Shown here: in pieces, positions 26,701 to 35,772 of the stretch
Layout: each line of letters begins with the position of its first letter
How positions within the stretch are numbered: position 1 is the stretch's first letter
Assembly (NCBI GenBank): GCA_009695205.1
Contig: SIBK01000006.1
Span: 1-64,000 of the forward strand
Direction: 5' to 3'
Length of the DNA stretch: 64,000 nucleotides
Source of the DNA: Pedosphaera sp.
GTDB lineage: Bacteria > Verrucomicrobiota > Verrucomicrobiia > Limisphaerales > UBA9464
Translations under genes and position numbers: made by a program
The notes under the pieces: model-generated
Database searches by the model: none
Told to the model about the DNA's origin: nothing
Seen by the model: only the letters and a program-made list of their open reading frames with translations

Positions 26701-27377
26701 ATGAGACAGTCATGCGCGCGCCAATGGCTCCGCTCGACATAGTGAACATCATTGGAGGCGACGGTTTTCAGGCCGAACTCGCGAGCCCAGGGAATCAGCG
26801 AGCGGTTTACCCGCGCCTGCTCTGGGATGCCATGATTCTGGAGTTCGAGGTAGAAGTTGTCGGGTCCGAGAACCTGTTTGAACCAGTCGATGGCACCGCG
26901 GGCCTTTGCGTCGTCGCCTTTGAGAATTGCCTCGGGGATTTCACTGGCGATGCAGCCCGACAGGCCGATTAGACCTTCCGAATGAACCGCGAGGATTTCC
27001 TTGTCGATCCGGGGTTTGTAGTAGAAACCCTCGAGATTGGCGCTGGTGACCAGTTTAACGAGATTCCGATAGCCGGTGTCATTTTTCGCGAGCAGAACGA
27101 GGTGATGATAGATGTCGCGCATCCCAGCGCCGGGCTTCTTTTCGAGGCGGCTTCCGGGTGCGACGTAAACCTCGCACCCGAGGATCGGTTTGATGCCGTG
27201 TTTGCGGGCTGCCTGATAGAACTCAACGGCTCCAAACATGTTGCCATGGTCGGTGATTGCCAGGGCTGGCAACTGGAGGGCCGCGGCCTTTTCCATCAGG
27301 CGATCCAGGCGGCAGGCTGCGTCGAGAAGCGAGTACTCGGTGTGGACATGCAAATGGACGAAATCGGCGGACGCCAT
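23730..27377 (-). CDS. dnaE: DNA polymerase III subunit alpha
   Basis: The 1215-residue protein is the replicative polymerase. It has an N-terminal PHP domain with metal-site histidines retained (HLHVHTEYSLLDA, AITDHGNMF, VASNDVHY). The palm active site is PDIDIDFADDRR, and thumb and fingers follow (GYGFNKSHAAAYA). A helix-hairpin-helix region and an OB-fold (RVGGLVGTVQQGVSKKSGKP) come after. Length and order are those of DnaE1. The C-terminus ends in a short charged tail. It is a single-gene unit, divergent from the sialate O-acetylesterase. Confidence 0.97.
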   Translation of the reverse strand: MASADFVHLHVHTEYSLLDAACRLDRLMEKAAALQLPALAITDHGNMFGAVEFYQAARKHGIKPILGCEVYVAPGSRLEKKPGAGMRDIYHHLVLLAKNDTGYRNLVKLVTSANLEGFYYKPRIDKEILAVHSEGLIGLSGCIASEIPEAILKGDDAKARGAIDWFKQVLGPDNFYLELQNHGIPEQARVNRSLIPWAREFGLKTVASNDVHYVERSHWRAHDCLICIGTQALLSDSKRMRYQPEQFYLRSADEMKALFSEVPEAVLNTVEVAEKCAVEIRFGKGAEHYPMFQPPETWTREGYLRKLLCEGLVTRYGITAHVEGSEILVDHVSDPARLPTFTGGPDASRDPADPAVQSAVSSLLDRLKLELAVIEQTGYVSYFLIVGDFVRYGRNAGIACVARGSAAGSLVTYLLEIANVDPLRYGLLFERFLNPERVSPPDIDIDFADDRRQEVIEYVRKKYGQDAVAQIITFGTLGPKSVIRDVGRVMGLSFGECDRLAKMITDVKWSLEDALAKNAQFKSAYDSEEVTRELFDHARLLEEQVRNAGVHAAGVVIGAQPLVNLLPLKLDEEGGIVTQYAMGPVGDLGLLKMDFLGLKTLTVLRNTVGLIRKTQQIDIVLDDLLLDDAKTYALLNDARTLGVFQLESGGMRDLCKKFQIQSVEHITALISLYRPGPMDLIPDFIERRHGRKAVEYSHPLLEPVSRETYGVLIYQEQVMQATQVLAGYTLGGADLLRRAMGKKKPEEMAKQRDSFVRGCAEKNQIPAAKANEVFDLLEKFAGYGFNKSHAAAYAIVAYQTAYLKANYPVEFLCAMMTNDQGDLAKLAQFIAEAKEFGIQVYGPDVNESDVAFAPSPQKKDSSGFPPIRFGLAAVKGVGGIAVDGILAARTKGSRFITLSDLCERVDLRTMNRKVLECLIRAGACDSLGENRATSFARVERVMSRAQSAAADRARGQVSLFEAFDTPGNVEASLPRIAEWPIAEKLAAEKELLGFYVSGHPLEPFVELLERFASHSIGALTTLPNRAMTRVGGLVGTVQQGVSKKSGKPYAMATLEDLTGSVQLLVMNEGYDSFRSLLVPNAAVLVTAEVNTGEDKPKLFPQEISRLEDAPRTLTRNVYLRLKHELLDRAKLEAARALAEAHPGRIPLFLSVRMPGGQRVFLEPNDRFQVNASWELEAAVNEMFGPGTYYATGDKSLPERTQRRWEKKPGGGGEDE

Positions 27378-27498
27378 GTAGGTTGACTATGAGAGTGGTA
27401 GTGTTGGGTTCATGCAAGGCTTTGTCGTGGAGCGTGAAATTGTCGTGCTCTGAACTGCTGGGTTGCAGACCGGAGGGCTTTCGGGGTATCCTCCCGGG

Positions 27499-29034
27499 AT
27501 GTTCTGCTCCCTGCGATTCATTGTCCTGCTGGTGCTGGGTCTGTCTGCAATTGCCCGGGCGGACGTCCGGCTCCACGCCCTTTTCACAGACCATGGTGTT
27601 CTTCAGCAAGGTAAGAGGTTGCCGGTCTGGGGTTGGGCGGAGAATGGAGAGAGGGTGGCGGTCGAGTTCGCTGGCCAGCGGGCTGTAACGATCGCCCAGA
27701 ACGGCCGGTGGCGCGTCTGGTTGACGCCGCTGAAAGCCAGTGCGGAACCGAGGATGATGCGCGTGACAGGCAACAACGCTCTTGAAGTCCAGGATTTGCT
27801 CGTCGGTGAGGTTTGGCTCGCTTCCGGCCAGTCCAATATGGAGTTGTCGATGAAATCCTCATTCAATTCGGAGGCGGACATCGAATCGGCAACGCAGCCG
27901 AATCTGCGGTTGTTCACAGTGCCGAGGCTCAAGGCTCAGGCTCCGGTCGAAAACGTAAAGTCCGCGTGGTCCCTATGCTCTCCCGACGCCGTCCGGGGAT
28001 TCACAGCGGTTGGGTATTACTTCGGTCGGGATCTCCAGACCGCCCGGGGTGTGCCGGTCGGGATCATTCACACCTCGTGGGGCGGATCGCCGGCTGAAGT
28101 CTGGCTGAGTGACGCGAATCTCAAGGCGGACCCTGAGTTTTGCCGAGACATACTCGATGCCTATCCCGCGACTTACCGGAACTGGCAGCGGGCGAAAAAG
28201 GCCTGGGAGGCCGCCAAACTTGACGCGCAGCAGAAGGGCGTCGCCTTTACCCAATCGCAACCCGGGCTTGGATGGAAACCGGCGGAATTGTATAACGGCA
28301 TGATTGCTCCGCTGCTGCCGTACGGCATTGGCGGTGCCATTTGGTATCAAGGTGAATCCAACGCGAGCCGAGCGTGGCAATACCGCCGGCTCTTCCCGGC
28401 CATGATCCAGAATTGGCGGAATGATTTTGGTCAGCGCGATTTTCCATTCCTTGCCGTCCAGTTGGCTCCCTGGGATCGCAACAAGAAACGCACCCTTGCA
28501 GAAATCACCGCCGCTCCGGGCGAGAGCAATTGGGCGGAATTGCGCGAGGCGCAGAATTACTCCACCCACGTGCTGAAAAACGTGGGCGTTGCCGTGATCA
28601 CCGATGTCGGCGACAAGGACGACATCCATCCGACGAAGAAACAACCGGTGGGCGCCCGGCTCGCACTCCTGGCCCGGACGATTGCCTATGGCGACAAAAA
28701 GGTCGTCGCGAGCGGGCCTGTCTACCGAAAGCTGACGGTAAGCGGAAACAAAGCGATACTGACGTTCGATCACGTGGGGCGTGGACTCACTTCGCAGGGG
28801 GAACCCATCACGGGATTTTCGGTGGCGAGTGAAGATGGAAAATTTTACTGGGGCGAAGCGCGGATCGAAAATGCAAACCGCGTGAGCGTTGTCAGCAGTG
28901 AAGTGGCCAAGCCTGTGGCTGTGCGGTTTGGCTGGGCCGATTATCCAGTGTTGAATCTGAGCAATGATTCCGGCCTACCGGCGTCGCCGTTCAGGACGGA
29001 CGTCTGGCCGGTGACTACTCAATTGCGGAAATAG
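27499..29034 (+). CDS. Secreted sialate O-acetylesterase
   Basis: The 511-residue protein has a signal peptide (MFCSLRFIVLLVLGLSAIARA) and the SGNH-type motifs of sialic acid 9-O-acetylesterases: the nucleophile Ser in LASGQSNMELSM, WYQGESNAS, and a D-x-x-H pair in KDDIHPTKK. It removes O-acetyl groups from sialic acids or related acetylated sugars before further breakdown. An upstream TTG (27463) is possible but would bury the signal peptide. It is followed 24 bases later by a BNR/sialidase-like gene, which suggests joint action on host or algal glycans. Confidence 0.9.
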   Translation: MFCSLRFIVLLVLGLSAIARADVRLHALFTDHGVLQQGKRLPVWGWAENGERVAVEFAGQRAVTIAQNGRWRVWLTPLKASAEPRMMRVTGNNALEVQDLLVGEVWLASGQSNMELSMKSSFNSEADIESATQPNLRLFTVPRLKAQAPVENVKSAWSLCSPDAVRGFTAVGYYFGRDLQTARGVPVGIIHTSWGGSPAEVWLSDANLKADPEFCRDILDAYPATYRNWQRAKKAWEAAKLDAQQKGVAFTQSQPGLGWKPAELYNGMIAPLLPYGIGGAIWYQGESNASRAWQYRRLFPAMIQNWRNDFGQRDFPFLAVQLAPWDRNKKRTLAEITAAPGESNWAELREAQNYSTHVLKNVGVAVITDVGDKDDIHPTKKQPVGARLALLARTIAYGDKKVVASGPVYRKLTVSGNKAILTFDHVGRGLTSQGEPITGFSVASEDGKFYWGEARIENANRVSVVSSEVAKPVAVRFGWADYPVLNLSNDSGLPASPFRTDVWPVTTQLRK

Positions 29035-29058
29035 GGGCAACCGGCGATCATTCCAACC

Positions 29059-30213
29059 ATGTCCAGCCTCTCAAAGCCAGACTTCCGAAGATCATCGCGC
29101 GGCACATCCACCGGATTGTCGGTGTCGCTGAAGATTCCCGTTCAGGTCCTGGCGTTGACGGGAGCCTTCCTGGGATTGCTAGGATCCACAGTAGTGCTGC
29201 GAGGTGGCGCCGAGCTGAAGCGGGTGTCGACCCACCGAATTGCTGATCCGGCGCCCACTCCGGAGAGTCATGCCTCGACGATTGTGGAGACAGGGGATGG
29301 TCTGCTGGCGTCCTGGTTTGGGGGCACGGCGGAAAAAAACCCCGATGTGTGCATTTATACCGCTCGATTGAATGGCAAGACGTGGGAGATTCCGAAGAAA
29401 GTGGCCGAAGGCACTGAGGACGGGCCTACGCGGTATCCCTGTTGGAACCCGGTGCTGTTCCGCCCAGCTTCTGGACCCCTTTGCCTGTTCTACAAGGTGG
29501 GGCCAACCCCAGACAGTTGGTGGGGGCGCGTGATGACTTCGTCCGATGATGGCCAGACTTGGTCGCGATCGGCGCGGTTGCCGGAGACGATTCTGGGTCC
29601 GGTTCGCAACAAACCGGTGCAGTTGAGCGAGGGCACGATTCTGGCGGGGTCCAGTACGGAGCATGACGGCTGGCGGGTCCATCTAGAAAGGTTGCAGCTG
29701 CCGGTTCTCAATCGGGCGGGCGTGCCGAGTGCCCACCCCAACGTTAACACCTGGGATCCCACGGATTGGAAATGGCAGCGTTCTTCCCCGCTCCATACGG
29801 TGGAGGAATTTGAAGCGATTCAACCGACGGTGTTGGTGTGGGAACCGGGACGACTGCAGATTCTCTGCCGGACACGCTCTCAAAAGGTAATTTCCCAGTC
29901 GTGGAGTCTGGATGGGGGCTGGACATGGTCTGGGATGACGGCGACGCCTCTACCCAATCCCAACAGCGGGATTGACGGATTGGTGATGAAGGATGGACGC
30001 GGCGTGCTGGTTCACAATAACACAACGCGCGGACGAGGGGTCCTCGGGATTGCGTTGTCGCGGAACGGTCAAGATTGGCACCAAGCCTTGGAGTTGGAGA
30101 ATGCCGATGGGGAGTTTTCCTATCCGGCGGTCATTCAGGCGCGAGACGGCCGGTTGCATGTCACCTACACGTGGAGACGTCGCGCGATCCAGCATGTGGT
30201 GATCGCCCCATGA
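29059..30213 (+). CDS. Exported BNR/exo-alpha-sialidase-like protein
   Basis: The 384-residue protein has an N-terminal hydrophobic signal or anchor (about 25-45) and then a six-bladed sialidase-type fold with an Asp-box (SSDDGQTWS). It contains PTPESHASTIVETGDGLLAS near the start and HNNTTRGRGVLGIALSRNGQ near the end. This is the BNR_2 branch, which includes exo-sialidases and many proteins of unproven substrate. The complete sialidase Arg triad was not verified. Its place after the sialate O-acetylesterase supports a glycan-degrading role. Confidence 0.82.
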   Translation: MSSLSKPDFRRSSRGTSTGLSVSLKIPVQVLALTGAFLGLLGSTVVLRGGAELKRVSTHRIADPAPTPESHASTIVETGDGLLASWFGGTAEKNPDVCIYTARLNGKTWEIPKKVAEGTEDGPTRYPCWNPVLFRPASGPLCLFYKVGPTPDSWWGRVMTSSDDGQTWSRSARLPETILGPVRNKPVQLSEGTILAGSSTEHDGWRVHLERLQLPVLNRAGVPSAHPNVNTWDPTDWKWQRSSPLHTVEEFEAIQPTVLVWEPGRLQILCRTRSQKVISQSWSLDGGWTWSGMTATPLPNPNSGIDGLVMKDGRGVLVHNNTTRGRGVLGIALSRNGQDWHQALELENADGEFSYPAVIQARDGRLHVTYTWRRRAIQHVVIAP

Positions 30214-30269
30214 GCGTGGACAAATCGAGTTGACCCCCGGGGCGTTGTCGGCAGTTTTATTGGATACGT

Positions 30270-33200
30270 ATGAGGGTCGCCTCTTTCGCACTCGCAAGTC
30301 TGATGGTGATGATAGTAGTAGTCCTTAGGGGCGCCGACCTGGCACACCCCCGGTTTGGATTCCCGGTCTATTCCAATCAGCAGTCCGGGCGGCAGCTCTC
30401 CGGCCAGCATGCCCCGGCGAGCACACCTGCGTTGTCACCGGACGACGCTCAAAGAAAGTTCACCGTGCCGGATGGCTACCAGATGCGGCTTTTCGCTTCC
30501 GAGCCTGAGGTCGTCAACCCGGTGGCGATGTCGTGGGATGACCGCGGGCGCCTGTGGGTGTTGGAGCTTTATGAATATCCGCTGGGCACGAAGCCCGGTG
30601 TCAAAGGCCGGGATCGGATCAAAATTTTGGAAGACATCGATGGGGATGGCCGGGTGGACACTGTTAAAGTGTTTGCGGACGGATTCAGCCTGGCGACAGG
30701 CCTGCTTGTCGGCAATGGCGGGGTCTACGTCGGCGAAGCTCCAAATCTGTGGTTTCTCGAGGATACCAACGGCGATGACATCGCCGACAAGAAGACAGCG
30801 GTGCTGACGGGCTTTGGCCTGGAGGACCGGCATGAGTTGCTGAATGGGTTTACCTGGGGTCCGGACGGCCGGATGTATATGACGCACGGAGTGTTCACGC
30901 GCTCTTCGGTGATGGATCCGGACGAGAAGCTGGCCGACGCGCGTCCGACTGTTCTTACTGCAGGCGTTGCGCGCTTTGAACCCGCCTCACGCCGGTTCGA
31001 AGTGTTTGCCGAGGGCACCAGCAATCCCTGGGGTGTGGATTTCGACGCAAAGGGTAATGCTTTTGTCAGCGCCTGTGTCATTGACCATTTATTTCACCTG
31101 ATTCCTGGTGGGATCTACGCCCGGCAAGCGGGTCAGCCTCCGTTTCCGTATGCCTACGAATTGCTCCCCAGCATTGTGGATCACAAGCACCACATGGCTG
31201 CCTATGCCGGCGTTTGCGTCTACGAGGGCGACCAATTCCCGGCGGACGTGCGGGGCGCGGTGTTAATGGGGAACATTCATGACAATGCGATCCATTGGGA
31301 TCGATTGACTCCCAACGGCTCCACCTTCAAAGCCTCGTTTGTCCGTGACCTAGTGCGGGCCAACGACGGCTGGTTCATGCCGGTTAGTACTCAAGTGGGT
31401 CCGGACGGGGCAGTATGGATCATGGATTGGTATGACCGCTATCCATGCTACCAAAATGCGAATGCAGATCCCGACGGTGTGGATCGCGAGCGCGGTCGAA
31501 TATGGCGCTTGGTGCATGTCGGCGCGAATCCTGGAAAGAATGTGCCGTCGCGTCCGCCCGGATTGAACCTGGGTGCGGGGAGCAGCGAGGATTTGGTCAA
31601 AGCGCTCGCTCACCCGAACGTGTGGCACCGTCGTATGGCTCAGCGAATCTTGAATGGCCGCAAGGATCCCGCCACACGAGATCGGTTGCTGAAAAGTCTA
31701 CGGGAAACGCCGTCGACCGATGGTCGCCTAACCGCATTCTGGACTCTGTTCAGCTCGGGACTGGGGACCGAGGCAATCCTCGACGAAGGGTCATTGTCTC
31801 GCGACGCCGCCATCCGGGCGTGGGCGATGCATCTCACCGGCGACAAGCGGGAGTATAGTGTGGAGGCGATGAAACGCCTTGACCATGCCAGCAGGGATTC
31901 CGACCCGGGCGTGAGGCTTGCAGTTGTGTCCGCGATCCGCTGTTTCTTAAGCGGATCCCTGACCATCGACACCCCGCCACCCGCGACGGCTAATTCAGCG
32001 ATGGTCGGGCAACTCCTGCCTGCGGTCGTTGAGGCGAACCGCGACACGGACGACCCCCTGATTCCGTTTATGATCTGGATGGCCGCCGAGCCCTTGGTTG
32101 CTCCGCGGGCCGGCAACATCCTCCAATGGTTTGCGGAACAGGGAATCAGCAATCAACCGCTTGCCGGGCGCATCCTCAACCGCATTCTGCGCCGCATCTG
32201 CGATGAGCGGAGCAGCCGCCAGCTGGATTTGGCGGTCAAATTCCTCGAGAAACTTCCGGAATCGTCGGCGTCACTGACCCTAGCCGCCTTGGATGGACTT
32301 CTCGAAGGGCAGCGGGGCAAGGCCGTCGTTCCTGCAGCCCCCACTCAGCCGTTCCTCGACAAACTCCTTGCGAGCACGAACAAAGAGATCGTGGTCCGAG
32401 CTCAGCAATTGGGCACGTTGTGGGGAGACGCCGCGGCGTTGCAGGCGACACTGTCAAGAATAGGCGACGCCAAGGCGGCGGAAGCAGATCGGCTGGAGGC
32501 GATCCGAGTCGTGCGCCAAACCAAGACGGAGGATGTGCGGAACGTTCTCGCGGCAGCGGCAGTTTCGAGTGCTCCGGACAACATTCGCGTTGAAGCGATC
32601 CGGGCGCTGGGTGAAGCGGGCAATGATGCCTCGACGTCCTCGCTACTCGCGGCGTGGTCAGTATTGGGCATTACTCCACGTCGGGCCACGGCGGAGTTGC
32701 TTGCATCCCGTCCGGCATGGACGGCACTGCTGTTGAAGGCGATTGATGGCGGCCGGGTGGGACGCAGCGACGTTCCGACGACCGTGATTCGCAACCTGAT
32801 CAGCAGCAAAAATGATGCGGTGCGTCGTCAGGCCCAAAGGGTGTTTGGCAGGATCCAGGAAACCCCGGAGGATAAACTCAAGCTGATCGCTGAAAAGCGG
32901 AAGATGGTGATCGACGGTCCCGTGGATCTGGCGGCCGGGCGCCAGATCGCGCAGAAAACGTGCCTCGTATGTCACAAGCTGCACGGCGGAAACGCCGAGG
33001 TGGGACCCGACCTCACAGGGGTAGGACGCAGTTCCCTGGATGCCTTGTTACATAATGTGATTCACCCCAACGAAATCATCGGGCAAGGCTACGAAAACGT
33101 GGTTCTCGAACTGCGGGATGGGCGCACACTTACCGGGCGGATGATCGAGAGTAACGACGTGCGGATCCGATTGCTCCTGGCGGGGCCTCAGGAGGAAGTT

Positions 33201-33839
33201 ATCGCCCGCAGCGATGTGAAATCCGTGGTGGTGAGCGACAATTCAGCGATGCCTGAGGGGCTCGAACAAATCCCGGACGAGGATTTCCGAAATCTTATCT
33301 GGTACATCCTTGCTCCGCCCGAAGACGGCAAGCCGTTGACACCGGAGCGGCGGAAGGAGTTCATTGGATCTCTGGATTCGGCGACGGTTTCCGCACCGGC
33401 CGACGGAGAATCCATTGCGCTGTGGAACCCGCCGTGGAGGGTGGATTGCCCGGTTATGGAGGGAGTGCCCGCCAAGCTCCCCGAGATGAAGGGTTGGCGA
33501 AACGTTTTGGTGACCCATCCGTTTGATCGAAGCCGGCCGGCCACTCTCGAACGCGATGTGGACGTCGCACCGGCGGGCCGCACTCATTTCCGCTGTGCCG
33601 TTGCAGCCCATCCCCATGGAGGATGGGAATTTAGGATCCTGGCGGATGGAAAAGTCCTACAAACACACACCGTGGAGGGCTCGACGGACAAATGGCAGGC
33701 CATCTCAGTGGATCTATCAAAGCTGGCAGGCCGGAAGGTCCGCCTGCGTCTGGAAAACGGGCCGGGAAACGCTGGGGACAGTTTTGGGTATTGGGCGGGT
33801 CTCGAAATTCATTCCGGAGACGCGGTCATCCCCCGCTGA
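30270..33839 (+). CDS. PVC-type heme-binding CxxCH membrane-bound dehydrogenase
   Basis: This 1189-residue exported protein has a signal peptide and a six-bladed propeller of the 'membrane-bound dehydrogenase' type (FTVPDGYQMRLFASEPEVVN, PEVVNPVAMSWDDRGRLWVL). A long HEAT-like helical region covers about 430-880, and a cytochrome c domain has CLVCHKLHGG (CxxCH) and a distal PDLTGVG. A further beta-sandwich tail follows, probably carbohydrate-binding. This architecture is a hallmark of Planctomycetes and Verrucomicrobia and is thought to oxidise sugars in the periplasm. It follows the two glycan-processing genes and may be cotranscribed. Confidence 0.9.
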   Translation: MRVASFALASLMVMIVVVLRGADLAHPRFGFPVYSNQQSGRQLSGQHAPASTPALSPDDAQRKFTVPDGYQMRLFASEPEVVNPVAMSWDDRGRLWVLELYEYPLGTKPGVKGRDRIKILEDIDGDGRVDTVKVFADGFSLATGLLVGNGGVYVGEAPNLWFLEDTNGDDIADKKTAVLTGFGLEDRHELLNGFTWGPDGRMYMTHGVFTRSSVMDPDEKLADARPTVLTAGVARFEPASRRFEVFAEGTSNPWGVDFDAKGNAFVSACVIDHLFHLIPGGIYARQAGQPPFPYAYELLPSIVDHKHHMAAYAGVCVYEGDQFPADVRGAVLMGNIHDNAIHWDRLTPNGSTFKASFVRDLVRANDGWFMPVSTQVGPDGAVWIMDWYDRYPCYQNANADPDGVDRERGRIWRLVHVGANPGKNVPSRPPGLNLGAGSSEDLVKALAHPNVWHRRMAQRILNGRKDPATRDRLLKSLRETPSTDGRLTAFWTLFSSGLGTEAILDEGSLSRDAAIRAWAMHLTGDKREYSVEAMKRLDHASRDSDPGVRLAVVSAIRCFLSGSLTIDTPPPATANSAMVGQLLPAVVEANRDTDDPLIPFMIWMAAEPLVAPRAGNILQWFAEQGISNQPLAGRILNRILRRICDERSSRQLDLAVKFLEKLPESSASLTLAALDGLLEGQRGKAVVPAAPTQPFLDKLLASTNKEIVVRAQQLGTLWGDAAALQATLSRIGDAKAAEADRLEAIRVVRQTKTEDVRNVLAAAAVSSAPDNIRVEAIRALGEAGNDASTSSLLAAWSVLGITPRRATAELLASRPAWTALLLKAIDGGRVGRSDVPTTVIRNLISSKNDAVRRQAQRVFGRIQETPEDKLKLIAEKRKMVIDGPVDLAAGRQIAQKTCLVCHKLHGGNAEVGPDLTGVGRSSLDALLHNVIHPNEIIGQGYENVVLELRDGRTLTGRMIESNDVRIRLLLAGPQEEVIARSDVKSVVVSDNSAMPEGLEQIPDEDFRNLIWYILAPPEDGKPLTPERRKEFIGSLDSATVSAPADGESIALWNPPWRVDCPVMEGVPAKLPEMKGWRNVLVTHPFDRSRPATLERDVDVAPAGRTHFRCAVAAHPHGGWEFRILADGKVLQTHTVEGSTDKWQAISVDLSKLAGRKVRLRLENGPGNAGDSFGYWAGLEIHSGDAVIPR

Positions 33840-33885
33840 TGCGAGCTGTTAGGGGTTGGGCAACAAAATGTGGTGAGGGTTATTC

Positions 33886-35661
33886 ATGGCACGAGAACTG
33901 GAAAAAAGGCACGGGAAAACGGTCCACAAGCTTCCGACGGGTGCCTACGAGGATCCGGGGTTCGATGACAAATCTCGGTGGGTCATCCTTGGGGCCGCGG
34001 CGGCTACGATTCTGGCCGTAGTGGCGCTGGTGTACGCCAAGCCGATCTACGTGCATCTCCGCACAGCGCGTGGCTTGCGCTTTGCCCAAGAGTCGGAGGC
34101 ATTCCTCGCCCGAGGAGAAATGCACCAGAGCGGCAACCGCATCCAGGCCTCGCTGAAGCTGGCAAGCTTAGAACCGGCCGTCTGGCGTGCGGCCGCTCAT
34201 TTTTGTGCCACCAATTACATGAGGGGAGGGTTGAATTACTACACCATGCTGCTGCGTAGCTCGGCAGCAACTCGTGACGACCGCCTTGGGTATGCTCACC
34301 TCGCTCTCGACCTCAACCTTACGGATCTTCCGGGGCCAGTTCTCGACGAGTTGATCCGGGTCGATCCGCTCGATTCGGATGCCCTGCGACTTCGCGTGAG
34401 TCAACTTAATTTGACCGGCCGGGCGACCGACGCCATTTCTACAGCCCGGGTATGGCTCGGCAGCAAACCGGACAGCCCGGATGCCCAATGCGCCCTGGGC
34501 GTCCTATTGCTGTATGAGAAGGATGCGACGAATCGCAGCGAGGGACGCCGGATGCTGTGGACTCAGGCTATGGGCGACGGACCCATGCACTTTCGCGCGG
34601 CAGAACTTCTGGGTCCAAACCAAGAATTAACCCGCGATGAAAATGAAGGATTGATCCGCTCGCTGCTGGGCCGCCCCAAACCTTCCTACGCCGAACGGTT
34701 GGCTGCGGCTTCGATCCGCATCAAGATTGATCCTCAGCATCGGGCATCAGAGATCCAAGAGATGATGCCAAAATCGAGCGAAGCCGTTCCGAACGACGAA
34801 CTGGCAGCGCTCGTGAACTGGATGGTCGATCAGGGGGAAGCGGTCCGGGCGCTCGAATTATTGCCGGCAGAGCGGGCGCGGGATCACCCTGAACTGCTCG
34901 CGGCCCGGCTGCGCGCACAAGGATCGGCGGGGCTTTGGGGCGATGTCTCCACGATGTTGGAGCGGGATGAAAAGGCTAAAGTGCTCGAGCCCTACCTGTT
35001 CCACCTTTATAGCGTCGCCGTGGAAATCGCGAAAGGTAACACCGAGGAAAACGCGGGCCGGGATGTGATCCTCGGTCATTTCCAAAACGCGCTCGCCGCC
35101 TGCGGGAATCGCGTCGCCCCCATTCAATTTGTGGCGCAGTATGCCGAACACCTCGGCCAGTATCGCGCCGCTATCTCTTCCTATTCCCGGCTGATGGACT
35201 ATCCGCCACTCTTGATCTCCAGCGGCAAGGCCATCCTCCGTTTGGTTGAACCGCTGGATGATATCAATATACAGCGTCAGACTCTTCGCCGGCTGGTGAG
35301 TTTCGTCCCCACCGAATCGTTGTTCCAGTTGCAGAATGCCTACCTGGCGTGTCTGTCCAATAACGAAGTGGCCAAGGCCAAAGCCTACCTCGAAAAGTAT
35401 CTTACGACGAATCCAAGGGACGGCTTTGCCCGTGCCACCATAGCCCTGGCGTTACTCCGCTTGGGACAGTCGGCGGCTGCGCTTGAGATGATCGAAAATT
35501 CGGGCCTCAATTGGGCAGCAGTCCAGCCCCGTTGGACGGCCATTCACGCTGCCATTCTTGGAGCAACCGAAGATCGATCTGGCGCTCGAATGCTGGCCCG
35601 CAAGCTGGAAAATGCCCCATTGCGGGGCGAGGAGCGGCGCCTGATCGAACCCTGGCTTTGA
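33886..35661 (+). CDS. Membrane-anchored TPR-like protein
   Basis: The 591-residue protein has one transmembrane helix near the N-terminus (WVILGAAAATILAVVALVYA). The rest is a long helical repeat region with TPR-like spacing (for example NAYLACLSNNEVAKAKAYLE, then FARATIALALLRLGQSAAAL). No enzyme motif is seen. Such proteins usually act as assembly or scaffold factors outside the cytoplasm. It starts 46 bases after the PVC cytochrome gene and may be part of the same unit. Confidence 0.72.
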   Translation: MARELEKRHGKTVHKLPTGAYEDPGFDDKSRWVILGAAAATILAVVALVYAKPIYVHLRTARGLRFAQESEAFLARGEMHQSGNRIQASLKLASLEPAVWRAAAHFCATNYMRGGLNYYTMLLRSSAATRDDRLGYAHLALDLNLTDLPGPVLDELIRVDPLDSDALRLRVSQLNLTGRATDAISTARVWLGSKPDSPDAQCALGVLLLYEKDATNRSEGRRMLWTQAMGDGPMHFRAAELLGPNQELTRDENEGLIRSLLGRPKPSYAERLAAASIRIKIDPQHRASEIQEMMPKSSEAVPNDELAALVNWMVDQGEAVRALELLPAERARDHPELLAARLRAQGSAGLWGDVSTMLERDEKAKVLEPYLFHLYSVAVEIAKGNTEENAGRDVILGHFQNALAACGNRVAPIQFVAQYAEHLGQYRAAISSYSRLMDYPPLLISSGKAILRLVEPLDDINIQRQTLRRLVSFVPTESLFQLQNAYLACLSNNEVAKAKAYLEKYLTTNPRDGFARATIALALLRLGQSAAALEMIENSGLNWAAVQPRWTAIHAAILGATEDRSGARMLARKLENAPLRGEERRLIEPWL

Positions 35662-35772
35662 TTCCTACCTCGGTTGACGACATCGCCCGAGGTGCCCGCA
35701 ACCAAGCTCCCCTGCCCCCCCGCCCTTGCGGGCGCCAAAACCCGGCTTGGCACAGTCCGATAATCGTCTAAG

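Noticed and set aside
24861..26972. Two long open frames on the plus strand inside dnaE
   Set aside because: They lie fully antisense to a strongly conserved gene, have no domain-like sequence, and are explained by GC-rich codon usage.
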